NCBI GenBank assembly: GCA_014904845.1
Contig: MU119242.1
Location: 1-64,000 of the forward strand
Length of the DNA stretch: 64,000 bases
Reading direction: 5' to 3'
Source of the DNA: Acephala macrosclerotiorum
Lineage: Eukaryota; Ascomycota; Leotiomycetes; Helotiales; Mollisiaceae
Both the position numbers and the translations under genes were made by a program. Shown one piece after another: positions 23,401 through 34,464 of the stretch. Each line of letters opens with the position of its first letter. The stretch's first letter is position 1. A model generated the notes under the pieces. It did not search any database, had not been told where the DNA came from, and worked only from the letters and a program-made list of their open reading frames with translations.

Positions 23401-23915
23401 AGGAATGATTCTGGCCCTGGATAACTGTCGAATACGCGCTCCAGAGACCTATGAAGTCGTGCAAAACGGTCGCGTCGGTCCTTTGCTCGCTGATTTGAGG
23501 GAATTTTGGGGTGAAGAATCAAGAAGCGTAGCGTGTTGACCAAGAACTCAGCAAGATATCTTTCTCTCAGCAGACGCGATTCCCACAAACTCTCCCTTCC
23601 TTCGACGACAACCCCCAAAACAAATTCAATCGTCCGCAAAGTCACTTCCCAGCTTGCGAGGAATCCCAAATACCATCCAACCTGCAGACCTTCCGACGGC
23701 AACGTCAATCGCTGGATATGAAAGATGGCGTTCAGTTGAGCGACCACATTTATCACCAGGTTTTGGTACGTCTCTTTGTCGCCGTCAGCGTATATTTTCT
23801 CGAGTGAGAACTGGCCTAGGAGCTCCAAAATTATATCGTCGATATCACTCCGGAGAGACAGCAGTCTGAATGCGTTTGCAAGACGGGGGAACAACGACGA
23901 GGCCGGCCCCGCCAT
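20478..23915 (-). CDS. large fungal WD40/beta-propeller-like protein with two C-x2-C motifs
   Basis: Five exons (23915-23295, 23242-22658, 22558-21533, 21480-20680, 20627-20478) with introns of 52-99 nt close to 1060 aa. Residues ~1-390 are helical. A first C-x2-C ('LNCRSCHIVGE') sits near residue 385 and a second ('TRCIVCEDVV') just after the second intron. A long Ser/Pro-rich disordered stretch follows ('GTSDSPQKPSTSSGEASLPS', 'PEKGKSRWRSKLTGSRREAP'). The C-terminal half has WD-like strands: 'ALFWTQVCINIWDIGSS', 'YIIGTRDQKLTLRVVNL', 'CVVVGFDNSTVRFYST', 'QRASFSPNGRELAMVDDRGW'. It ends in a charged tail 'KIAPLKIVKEKEKA'. ATG 23915 is the first in frame after an upstream stop, though an extra upstream exon cannot be excluded. 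Role unknown; propellers usually scaffold complexes. Confidence 0.75.
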
Positions 23916-24978
23916 CGCGATGAAGGGACCCGAACCTGCGGGACCGCGCTGTGCCGCATAAGATGTGCTGCTGGGGCGTATGTGAGAGTTGGAGAGCAGT
24001 CAAATTAAGGTTATATCGTCAGCAGTCCTCTTGTATGTTGCTTCTTAAGGCTGCGAATATCATAATGATGCTCCTGGGGGATGTTGATTGCGACGCAAGC
24101 GCAGGCCAGCAACGAGCACGTTTAGGCGACCGGACTGAGGTTGAAGTATCGACAGGGTCACCGACTCATCGGCAGGGGATGCACGGCGGTAGTTCAATGT
24201 CTACGCAGGCCTGGGTCGCAAGGTAAACACGACGAGCTGTTACACGCTGTGCAACGTTATCGAGGCCATGCCCAGGTGGTTCTTCCATGGGGAACTCAGG
24301 TCGCTCAGCCTCACGTCGGGATCAGAGCATCTCCCGGACACTCACCAGCTTTGGGGCTGGAAATTCCCCGTAACCTTCTGGCTTCCGGGCCCGATGACTT
24401 GTCGAGCATCGCGAACCCTTGCTGCCAGTGCCCTGGGCGCTGTACTCGGTGGCTTTCCACCTTCCCCATCGTGCCACTCAGACGCCCCCGATCCCGCAAA
24501 CTAGGCCCTGTACGCCTGGCTCTGCAGAAGATGCGTCTCCATATTGCTCGTCTGGAGGAGAGGTCCGTCTCCAGCACGCATCATTGGTGCAAACCATCGA
24601 GCTGGACCCCGGCATTACTTCATACCTATCATTTCTGCACCCGGTTGCCCCTGTAGATGACTGCTGAATGGAGGCACCAAGCTAACTTCCGTGCCAGGGC
24701 AGGGGATGAATCGTGGTGGGCGCTCCTGCACGACCCGACTATTTATGGGAGAATATCGATTCGATGAATTACGGTTGGGTGGGGACCCCTCGTGCAACAC
24801 GGGAGCGAGCATCTAATTCCTCCACCTGATATCTGATGCTGGCATGTGCATCAAGGCTGTGTCGCTCTTCTTTTAGTGCTGAAAAAGATAAGAGTTCAGG
24901 GCTGCGCATCTTCGGTTGTAGGAGGCTCTGAAGTTCTTGCACTTCTCCGCAATTCGACCAGCACTCCAAATGTGAATC
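23916..24978. other. divergent intergenic region, GC-rich
   Basis: Separates the starts of the propeller gene (-) and the permease (+), so it probably carries both promoters. 24100-24660 is relatively GC-rich and open in several frames at once, but residue composition (R, P, S rich) looks like translated non-coding sequence and no motif is seen. Confidence 0.45.
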
Positions 24979-27554
24979 ATGTCTCCTACGAATAGCACCT
25001 TGGATCACGAGAAGCCAGAGGCAGTCTTCCCTCAGGTCTTCGAGTACCATGAGCCGACCCGTTCCCCAGTTACCCCGGATGTCGAATATGCGCCATCGAT
25101 CGACGAACCCGCCAATGTGGAAGAGAGGAAGGAGCGCCGTGGGGAGAGCGTGTGGTAAGCACTCGATTTGGGCCGGAACCAACATTCAGGTGTTGACATG
25201 TCGCAGGAGAGTCCTGAACGAGAGGCAAATTAATGTTCGTGGAAGCTTCGATAATTATACATTGAGGATTCCTGTACTGACTGGTATGGTCGTTAGATGA
25301 TAGCATTTTCTGGGTATGTCTCTTCGCCATTTGGCTCATCTCAAACTTGCTAATCGCTGTTACAGGACGATTGGAAATGGTATGCAGCGTTTGGACATTC
25401 TCCAGCTTGACAATAGACTTACAATGTGATGTCAGGATTGTTCTTGGGCTGCGGTCATTCTCTCGCTGTTGCGGGACCAGGCGGGGCAGTTCTCGCATAT
25501 GTGCTCATGGGAACCGTGATATCAGCAGTCATATCATGCCTGGGAGAGATGACCGCTTTGATGCCGGTCAATGCTCCCGTCATGGAATTTCCTCGAAGAT
25601 TCCTGGATCGCGGTGTTGGTTTTGCTGTTGGTTGGATCTATTGGTAATTTACATGTCCGGCTCCTCTTTCATTTTCTAACAAAGACAGGTTTGCATACGC
25701 TGTACTTGCTGCCGACGAACTAGTTGCAGTTTCCAACACAGTCAAATTCCGTTACGATGATCGAGACATTCCAGGCATCCCAAATGGGAAGACATACTTG
25801 AACTGGAAAGTTGGCAATAATGTCGATAATGCCGTCTGGATTTCCCTTTTCCTCGTCATCGTGGTAACGATCAATATGTTGCCCGTGAAGGTCAGTACTC
25901 AAGACATGAGATTTTCGCGGCAATGCTAACGAGTCCAGGTCTTCGGCCAACTGGAGTACATATTTGGTTCAATCAAGATTACGTTTATCTCCATGCTCAT
26001 CATTTTGATGCTGATTTTGGACACAATGAAGCGTTTGTGTTCTTGCTTCCTTTTGTTCCGCAAAGGCTAACTTCCTGCAGCACGCGCAAATGCGTACTAT
26101 ACCGAGACTCGCAGCACAAGATGTGAGTTATTTGCTCAAAAATTTACTACTTAAAATCGTCCTCGGATAGCATGCTGATAGTCCGTCTTGCAGATTGGAA
26201 CGATCCTTACCAGTTCTTCAACAACGATTATAAAGTCACAGATGAAAGTGGCACCTTTCAGAGGAACATTATGGGGACTCTAGGAACATTCCTCGGCATG
26301 TGGTGAGTGCAATTTTACAAGCAAGACAGCATCGCGCTGAAGTGTGTTTACAGGACAACACTTATTCATGTGCTGTTCTCCTACGTCGGGATGGACATCA
26401 TCGCAGCTACAGCAGCAGAAAGTAAAGCTCTTGGCGATGCCGAGAGTATGAAGATGGGAGCTCGAAAGATCAACCTTCGAATTGTCACACTTTACACGCT
26501 GGCCATGCTGACGGCTTCGTTTGTTGTCCCGAGAGACCATCCATTCATTAATGGACAAGGCCAGTCGGTCGGCTCAAGTTCAGTCTTTATTATCGCCGTT
26601 GTCGAGGCGGGCATACCACAAGCCGCCCACTTCTTCAATGCGATCTTTGTCTTCTCTTCCTTCACTTGCGCCATCAACTCGATGTATGTGGCGTCAAGAG
26701 TCTTGTACACACTGGCTTTACAAGATCAGACGGGACCAGAGTTCATCACCAGAAGGCTTCGCGCATGTCGGTCAGGAGTACCGATCCGAGCAGTGTTAGC
26801 GACTGCAGGCATGATGTTGATCGGGTACATGGGGCGCACCGGATCCCCTGGAGAGGTATTATCCTGCATCATCTTCGGGAGTTCGTCATGCTGATATCAA
26901 TTGCAGAGATTGGGGGAACTTGCGTCAAACTGCACAGTTTCATGTCTAATTGTCTACGTCGCCATTTGCGCCACATATCTCTCGTTCTTCAAGACGTAAG
27001 TCACTCTCCCCCTACGATCAGTGATCGATTTCTAATTCCCCATTACGCAGACTCGAAGAAGTGAAGCTGTATGGCAACGCGTCCGAGGCACAGGCAGCAA
27101 TGTACGACCGCAATCATCCTCGCTATCCATACAAATCTCACGGTCAATGGCTCAAAGCCTGCTACGGCATGGTCGCATGCATGATTCTGCTAGTTTTCAA
27201 TGGTGTTGGTCCATTCCTGGAATCGCCTTTTGATACTCGACAATTCATCGCTTCTTATGTCGGAGTAAGTTCTTCCCGATCTGACACTCTCTTCATCCCA
27301 AAATGTCAACTGTCAGCGCAAACGCTAACGCAATTACGTAGATCCCGGTCTTCATCTTGCTCATTTTGGGGTATAAGATCAAGAAGCATGGGTTCAGAGT
27401 GTCTCAGTGGGGTCCTGAGAGGAGTAATGATCTACGTAATACGATACAAGCAAGCAGTGAGAAGAGAAAGGGGAGATTGGAGTTTCCTGATAACTCGTTT
27501 ACGAAGGAAAACGTGAGGACGTTCATTGAATGGATTTGGGTATGGATGAAGTAG
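24979..27554 (+). CDS. amino-acid permease of the YAT (fungal APC) family
   Basis: Thirteen exons (24979-25154, 25207-25234, 25297-25313, 25366-25379, 25436-25643, 25689-25890, 25939-26032, 26081-26122, 26194-26302, 26354-26855, 26907-26995, 27051-27264, 27342-27554) close to 635 aa. After a hydrophilic N-terminus comes the family's first helix 'RVLNERQINMIAFSGTIGNG', assembled from exons of 28, 17 and 14 nt. Then 'SCLGEMTALMPVNAPVMEF' with the conserved Glu-Met and Pro, 'GFAVGWIYWFAYAVLAADEL', 'VFGQLEYIFGSIKITFIS', 'FSYVGMDIIAATAAESK' (equivalent of the F-x-G-x-E region), 'FTCAINSMYVASRVLYTLA', late helices and a cytosolic C-tail. It should be a plasma-membrane proton-coupled importer of amino acids; substrate unclear. 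The donor of intron 2 (GTTCGT) is unusual; the others are standard. Confidence 0.88.
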
Positions 27555-27724
27555 ATCAAAGTCACAGACCGTCGCTTCAATTGTCAACGTAAAAGTAAAG
27601 ATAATGAATCTCAGTAACGTTACGAAGATTCTCCTCCCAAGCTCTGGACTTGCAGTACCAAGAGACACCATGCAGTGATATCCCTTGGCCGCCCAAAGAA
27701 GCAATACCCAAGCTTTTCCCCCTT

Positions 27725-28110
27725 CCATTCAAAGGCTTCCCCTCCACTCGCCAAGCACATCAAGCCACCACGCGCCTAATTTTGTGCCCTCCACCAAGTT
27801 GTCCCGTATCAAGAACCCATGAACCCTGAAAAACGGCCCGTCGTCCACCCGCTCCAATTTTACAGTGGTGCAAACAAACATCGTCATTTACTCGCCGGGC
27901 GACTGCGCCTCCACCACGATACCTTCTTCCGTCTCACCAAGCTTAAGGTTTTTGGATAAACTTGAAAGAGCTCCAAGGTTGGAACTAAAAATAACTTTAC
28001 TTGAATCTTCGTCCCATCATTGAGGTGGGTGTCGTCTATCATTCCTCCGACTCGGGCTCGATTGCTGAATGCGAAACGATGAACTGCCGGTCCCCAAACC
28101 TTATCCAAGA
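27725..28110 (-). pseudogene. unknown coding relic, frame-broken
   Basis: Minus strand: one frame from 28108 reads 'VWGPAVHRFAFSNRARVGGM' and 'IDDTHLNDGTKIQ'. The next piece is in another frame ('SSNLGALSSLSKNLKLGETE', 'EGIVVEAQSPGE'), hits TAA near 27888 and then continues in the same frame as 'MTMFVCTTVKLERVDDGPFF' and 'RVHGFLIRDNLVEG' to TGA near 27735. A CAA-to-TAA change would explain the stop. No family recognised. The plus strand of the same region also has a protein-like frame (27820-27957) and another at about 28133-28288, so strand choice is uncertain. Confidence 0.3.
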
Positions 28111-28289
28111 CATTTTTGTGTGGCGGTCACATCAGAGGGGAGGCGTATCGTTATGGCTTGCAGGAAATCAATACTCCTGATTTCGTGCAGATGAGATCAG
28201 AGGATCCTGTTGTGAGACATTGGCGGCATTTATTCGCTTTGGTTGGAAGATTGGAAAGGGGTTTGAGGGGAAGTGGCTATTAGTAGTGC

Positions 28290-29818
28290 GGCTGTGAGGA
28301 TACTGTGCTCGGCACTCGTGTATATGTGTGATTGTTAGAGGAGAACAGGCAGATTATTCTGCATCTTGGTGTATATACGGTTCAGTAAAGTAAAGGATTT
28401 TTGAAGGACTCTTCGGATGTGGTATCTCGGTTGTGGTTTTGTGTGATGGAATGAACGACAGAAGTTTAGAAAAGGAGGTCAAGTCATATCCAATCGCTGG
28501 GAAGTTCGCTTCCGAAAGGATACACAATGATGCAAGTTTGCCTTGAAGTGGAGGTGGGTATTTCCCGTATCAGTCGAGTAGTGATTTAGGGATCAACCAT
28601 TTAAAGATGGCTATGTTTCGAAAACAGTGCTAATCTACTGACTCTATGAGCCTTGAGTGTCGCGTGGTCGAGAATTTGGAAGTTGGTGCTTCTAAACTGA
28701 GAGTGGCTGCCTACCGCCAGTTGTGTTAATAGATTGAAATCCAACCTCGAAAATTGGCAAGTTACACTCGTAGCTAACGGTCAGCCATACTTGATCACAA
28801 TCGAGGGATTGCGTATTCCCGGAACCTGTTCCAAGAAAATCATAGGGTTCAGACCTCAAACACTGTCTTCTGACGGGAAGAGGGATATTTGTGCAGATCA
28901 AGGAGCATTTTCGGAACGGGAGAGGTCTGGATGTATAATATACTCCACGACAAACTCGTATGGTGGGGAAGCTTAAGAGAGACAGAAAAGGGGGAGGGGC
29001 AAAACTCGACTCCAGCAGACAAAGCATTCGCGCCAATGAATGTTACGGAATTGAACTAAAGTAATTTCATTTAAGATATGAGAAGAGCCATTTTCGATGA
29101 TAATGTTGGGGATGGGATGTTTATGCAGCGTCCGCAAGGTGAGGGTGTGACTCGCTTTCTATCCCCGGTTTTCGGTCTTCGGTCATCGTATTCAAAACTT
29201 CGTTAATATAGTTCACGTACGGAAGAATGCGATCAAGTATCATTTGGTAGGGACCGGACAGGGTGCTCAATGAATTTGTCACCTTTAGTTGGACTTCGAT
29301 TGGTTCCTCAGGTACGAGAAGGTCAGCCTGAAATGGTTTTATTGGTTTGTTTGACGAGAGAAGCGAATAAAGGACATCGCATTCTACAATAGGATGCTGG
29401 GAACAAGAGTGGATGCAAGCAGTAACTCGGTGAAGAAGTATCTAAGGTATGGAGGCCACACCTTTCAATACAAGGCCTCGCTGTATTAAGCAAACGAAGA
29501 AGAAGGATCACTCCAGCTAGTCATGGACTAGAAGCCTACCCCATGACGGACTTAATGAAGAGTTTTGCCTTCGTCTCCAGCGGAGGAGCCTCACGATAAA
29601 TGATCATGATTGGATTTGAGACCGATCAACAACTTACAATTTCGTGCTGACGTGAGAGTAGCGTAGCCTCATATTCGACATGCTCGGCCGCGACAGACCA
29701 TCTTGAAGCTATCGGCTACAGCTAATTGCAGTATAAAAATCTTCTCCAGCACTTCGAAATTGTCCAGATCGTTCGGAGCCTCGGCCCAACACCAAGTTAA
29801 ACTCGCCTCTTAAGCAAA
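28290..29818. other. intergenic region upstream of GMC gene
   Basis: No gene supported. A minus-strand stretch near 28730-28800 ('VSYECNLPIFEVGFQSINTT') looks faintly protein-like but is short and lacks company. Confidence 0.4.
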
Positions 29819-31867
29819 ATGGCGGCCACTTCAAAACTCACTACGTCTCCATCAACTTTGTCAACGGAATACGACTTCATAATCATTGGAGGTGGAACGG
29901 CGGGCTTGACAATCGCCTCCCGACTCTCAGAGGTACCCGAATTCAGTGTCCTTGTTCTCGAAGCCGGAGCCGATCGTTCTTCGGACCCAAAAATCCTCAC
30001 CCCAGGTCCGGCTGGTTATCTGTATGACGATCCAAAATATGACTGGGAGTTCATGACTGTGCCTCAAGTAAGTATTGTTGTTCGAGATGCTTGCAAAATT
30101 GTTGATGGTTTTGTGTACTAGAAAGAATTGAGAGGGAGATGTGTCCCACAGCCAAGAGGAAAAATCCTCGGAGGTTCAAGTGCAATCTATCAAATGAAGA
30201 TCACGTACAACTCTCCAAAAGCATGGGATACTTGGGCTAAGTTGGGAAATCCATCTTGGGCCGCAAAGACAATGCGACCTTACGAAAAAAATTCCACACC
30301 TACCATCCTTACTCAGCAGCTACCAATGATGGGATCCTACAATACACCACTGAATATCCCCATCTCGATGACTACATGAGCGGCGACGATGGACCAATCC
30401 AGATTGCTTTCGGTCGTGAAGGTTCCTTCCAACAGATCGACACTGATTTCTACAAGACGATGAAGACCCTCAAACAGGAAATGGGCTGGAATGATAAAAC
30501 GATGGGAGGAACCGCGAGTCCGAACTCGATTGATCCAAAGACAAAAGCGAGGAGCTTTGCCGTGACTGGTTACCTCGGACCCGAGGTCCAGAAGAGAAAG
30601 AATTTGCAAGTCGTCACAGAAGCATTGGTGGAGCAGATTCTGCTTGAACAGACTGAAGCTGGTATGTCTGCCACGGGAGTAAAATTTGCCTCAGCTCGAC
30701 AGACATTCGAAGTGAAAGCCAAAAAGGAAGTGGTTGTTTGCGCTGGGGCATTTCACTCTCCTGCAATTCTCGAACTTTCAGGTATTGGTGACCCAAAATT
30801 GCTTAAGACGCATGGTATCGATGCGTTGGTGGATAATCCGAATGTGGGAGAAAATCTTCAAGATCATGCCATGCCATCTGTATCATTCGAAGCAGCAGAC
30901 GGTGTTCCAACAGCAGATGTATTGATGAGGAATCCTTCCATCTTGGATTCTCTCGTGGCTATGTATGAGAAGGATCAGTCAGGACCACTGTCAGACATCT
31001 TCAGGATCTGTGCCTGGGCACCATCGACACTTTTTGACCCATCCTCAGAAGAAGAGCTGAAAACTATCCTCAAAAGGGCAACTGATGACACCAAGAATAA
31101 GGAGTTCGAGGATGCGCTCGTTGATCTTTTCAAAAGTGAGGACGGAGCAACTACCCAATACATGTTAGGCAAAATTGGATTTGACGTCAAAGGCGGGAAG
31201 ACCATTACCGAGATCTTTGGTCGAAAATCCTCCTCTGTCATAGGTGACGGAAATTTTATCACGGTCATGGCTTCTCAGAATCACGTAACCAACCCTTTTC
31301 ATTGTCTCGCCTTTTCAATTTTGCGGTAGAGAGGTTCCTGGGCAGGTTTCATTCTTCTCGCCTTTCCTGTCTGAAGAAAGTCCCCATGGTAATTTGTTGT
31401 AGCCTTTTTCGAAAGGCAATGTCCATATCGCTTCTTCCTCGCCACAAGACATGCCACTCGTTGACCCCAAGTATCTGAGTCATCCCCTGGATATGGAAAT
31501 TTCAGCCCGACATGTCCAATTCATGCACAAGATCATCTCGACATCACCGCTCAGTCAGTATTTCAAGCCGAATGGCAGGAGGTTGCCGGGAGGATTTGTC
31601 AGTGGCAAGGAGCCAAGCTTGGATGAGGCGAAGGAGATTGTGAGGGATAGTTTGATGACCCATCTTCACCCTGTTGGAACTTGTGCTATGTTGCCGCGAG
31701 ACAAGGGAGGTGTGGTTGATGAGCGTCTGAGAGTTTATGGCATCAACGGGTTGAGGGTCTGTGATGCCAGCATCTTTCCGGTCGCTGTGAGGGGAAATCC
31801 AATAACCGCAGTGTACGCTGTTGCAGAAAAGGGTGCAGATATTATCAAGGAAGATTGGAAAAAGTAG
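29819..31867 (+). CDS. GMC-family FAD oxidoreductase (choline dehydrogenase-like), one frameshift
   Basis: Three exons (29819-30067, 30122-31284, 31403-31867), about 625 aa if read through one break. FAD-binding '[20 protein letters not shown]' near residue 18, then 'VLVLEAGAD', '[18 protein letters not shown]' (GMC signature 1) and '[17 protein letters not shown]' (signature 2). After the 118-nt intron come '[20 protein letters not shown]', '[11 protein letters not shown]' with the active-site His, and '[20 protein letters not shown]', the second His/Asn region. A run of seven A at about 30285-30291 costs one base: before it the frame reads '[14 protein letters not shown]', after it '[15 protein letters not shown]'. 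All else is intact, so a sequencing/assembly slip is as likely as a real lesion. No peroxisome or secretion signal is obvious. Substrate unknown (alcohol, sugar or choline type). Confidence 0.8.
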
Positions 31868-33117
31868 CGCGACATAATGTGTGGGTATAAGAACTTGTTT
31901 GGACCTCGCACAAAACAAGCACCAGAGTAGTAGGACGTGCAAAGAATGAATTCTACCAGTCGCGTGAAAATTTCTGAATAACTGAACGTCAACCCTGTAA
32001 GTAGTTCTTGGCTCGAAAACCTTGAACCTGCACCTTTCAACACGGATTTTGGGATACAACACTCCTCATTTTGAACTGCAAATGAATTCTTCTACAATTC
32101 GATTAAGAAAGAACACGAGACTCAAGAACATTGTGCAATTGTTGAATGCATCCACTTGTCATCATCCGTTACCTTACGCCCTTGCTCGGCTTGAGGTCGA
32201 ACGAATTGTTGCTATATAAAGAGCCATTCAAATCACGCTCGAGAGGAGATAGAATCATGACAATATCGCAGGTTTTTGACACCAGAGGGTGTACGATAAT
32301 TGGCTTCCAATCAATGCAGGAGGGCATCAAATGAAATCAATGTTAGGGTGGTGTTTGTGTAGGCTCAACTGATCTCGCCGGTTGAGCCTCTATGGGTGTT
32401 GTAGCTGCGACCTTGTGCTGTATGCTTTGTGGTTTTGAGTTGAGGTATATATAGTCGCCAGTGTCTCCGACTCTCATCCTGTCGCAGAGATTCGGACTCC
32501 AAAACCTGTGGAAGTCCTTGGAATTGCTGGACTTGTAGATTGTGAAACTCGATGAGTCGTTCCTCGAAATTTGGGACTTTTAGGATAACCAGTGCTGCTC
32601 TTTAAAACGAGAAAAAGCACTGTTTCGATTCAACGAATCAGGAGTACAGTAAACCTTAAAGAAAGGACGTTTCGCGTGACAAAATTATCAAGAAATAAAT
32701 CTGACAAACACTCCTCCTGATTTCATCATCTAACTCCTGGTACGAAACAAATCCCACCACGGCCCGAAGCCCGCCCACTAACCGCTACGGGCTTCGGCAT
32801 CAAGCCCCGATCAGCCCACTGAGCCCACTGAAACTTGGGGACCCGCATCCACTATCGACCCCGCCTCTGCATGATCCTAGCGGTCGGCCCACTTTGGCTC
32901 CCCCCTCTTTCGCGCCCTCGCACCTCTTCTTTGTTCGTTTTTTAGACCTTCACCACTACTCTTCGTTCTTTGTTCCTTTTGACTTACTACGATATTGAAC
33001 TCTTTTTTGGTGCCTCAAGAGACAGAACTCCGCTTGCAATCTCCTCTCTAAAACTCTCGCAAATTCAAAACAATTCAATCAAACCAAACAAGCTAAGACA
33101 ATACGAAGAACGCAAAC
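31868..33117. other. intergenic region, promoter of the 82-aa gene
   Basis: No coding frame supported. 32762-32798 contains an inverted repeat (GCCCGAAGCCCG ... CGGGCTTCGGC, 14-nt loop). From 32900 to 33110 the sequence is pyrimidine-rich and then A/C-rich just before the ATG at 33118. Confidence 0.5.
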
Positions 33118-33509
33118 ATGCCAGGAATCATCCCAGCCTACTACCTCATCCTCTCAGCAGCAAATCTCGCCCTCCTCACATTTTCATACGGAAAGCTTGC
33201 TGCTCCAGCTGCTGCTGTGGCGAGGCCTGCATTGGCAGCAAAGAAACAGCGTGTGGTTTCGAAGCTCAGTATGTTTAGAAAGGTGACGAGCGTGAATGGC
33301 CCCTTTCCTAGAGGAGGTCATGCTGCTGGTCTGTGAATCGGCTAGGGCTGGGAATTAGAATGATTGATGAGGTTTATGAAGCTGTAAGTTTTGACGGTTT
33401 TGCTTTTGGGGGTGGATGAGAGGGAATAGAGTGCGCTGACGGATTCCAGGACTTGAGCGAGCGAGAGTACGTTTCGGAGCATGATAACTACTTCTTAACC
33501 ATGAAATAG
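33118..33509 (+). CDS. small three-exon hypothetical protein with N-terminal hydrophobic segment (82 aa)
   Basis: Exons 33118-33268, 33346-33383 and 33450-33509 close to 82 aa; only the first is visible as an uninterrupted frame. Donors GTATGT and GTAAGT and acceptors GGCTAG and TTCCAG are all good, and the joined frame ends 'DLSEREYVSEHDNYFLTMK'. The N-terminus 'MPGIIPAYYLILSAANLALL' is a hydrophobic segment followed by Ala/Pro and basic residues ('ARPALAAKKQRVVSKLRLGI'), then 'RMIDEVYEA'. This suggests a small membrane or organelle-inner-membrane protein. The A/C-rich leader ending in AACATG is a typical fungal start context. I do not recognise a name. Confidence 0.65.
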
Positions 33510-34464
33510 GGAATGGTGATGGGATTTGGAGTTGTTTTTGTGTTCCGTTAGTTTGCATTCAACGATTTCGCTGGTCATTGACTCGAAGGAGGTGATCGAA
33601 GCGCCGGTCGCTGTTTCTCTTGGGATTTGGCTAGGTTTGGAATTCGGACTCGGATTAGGTGTTATCTGCATTTCTGGCGTGATGGTGTGAGGTGATTCGC
33701 GGGGTTTCGAGACTGAGAACTCGGCTGAGATATGCAGCATTGGCATGGTATTGCATGGCAGAAGAAAACATCTGTCGGTAGATGAGTTGATGAGAGAATG
33801 ACTTGAGATTCGATTGATTGGATCAATAGATAGATTTGACCGCTTGAAATGGACAAGATTCGAGAGTGTTCGGAGGCTGCTGGCATTTGTTTCGAATGGT
33901 GTGGTATCGCGGCGTCCGATGCGGGGTACCACACGTGATACCGAGCAGCGACGAGATCTCCTGGAAGCAAAGTCGTTCTTTCTTCTTGATCGATTTTCCT
34001 CTGTGCTTTGAATGTGTTTAATTGGCACTATTGTCAGCCCATTGAAGTTGAAGTCAACGATTGCAACTCGTACACTTAGTGAGATGATTCGGCTCCAGAA
34101 TCAAGTGCTCGAGGGTGACAAGTGCACCGCCCTTCAGATGAATCTCCACACGAAAATTCAATCCTCTTTCTGCTCTTCGTCCTTTTCGGAAGCTCAAGCT
34201 TAAAACGAACTGTTCTGTGCATGTGATCTATGCGCTGTCCATTGCCGCTAGTGTCGGTGAGGCTATCAGGAATAGGGCGGGTGTTGCTCAGCCTCAGTCT
34301 TTGCCGTGAACTTTTCTGACTTCCGAGATTGAATGTCGAGTCTTTCTAATCATTAAATATTTCCCGGCAAGTTCTGTCAGTTTCTTCTTTGGTCTCTGGA
34401 TCGCGACAGCCTCCTACATCATTCATGATGATTAAATGACACCCTGAAGTATTAGCAATCAGAT
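33510..34464. other. intergenic region, weak coding scraps
   Basis: A 177-codon minus-strand frame covers much of it but is Ser/Arg/Pro-rich with no motif. On the plus strand 34187-34310 reads 'KLKTNCSVHVIYALSIAASV' to TGA, perhaps the end of a lost gene. Nothing firm. Confidence 0.35.

Noticed and set aside
24100..24670. Overlapping open frames up to 171 codons between the propeller and permease genes
   Set aside because: Openness in several frames at once follows from GC content; no frame shows protein-like composition or homology I recognise.
18383..27554. Possible biosynthetic gene cluster (PLP enzyme, permease, nearby GMC oxidoreductase)
   Set aside because: No synthase (PKS, NRPS, terpene or DMATS) or pathway regulator is present and the genes are widely spaced on both strands.
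31400..31402. Apparent premature TAG in the GMC oxidoreductase
   Set aside because: It lies at the end of a plausible 118-nt intron (31285-31402); splicing gives '[14 protein letters not shown]', which fits the family, so it is not a stop.
33495..34028. 177-codon minus-strand frame
   Set aside because: Low-complexity Ser/Arg/Pro composition, no motif, and it overlaps the third exon and 3' region of the better-supported 82-aa gene.
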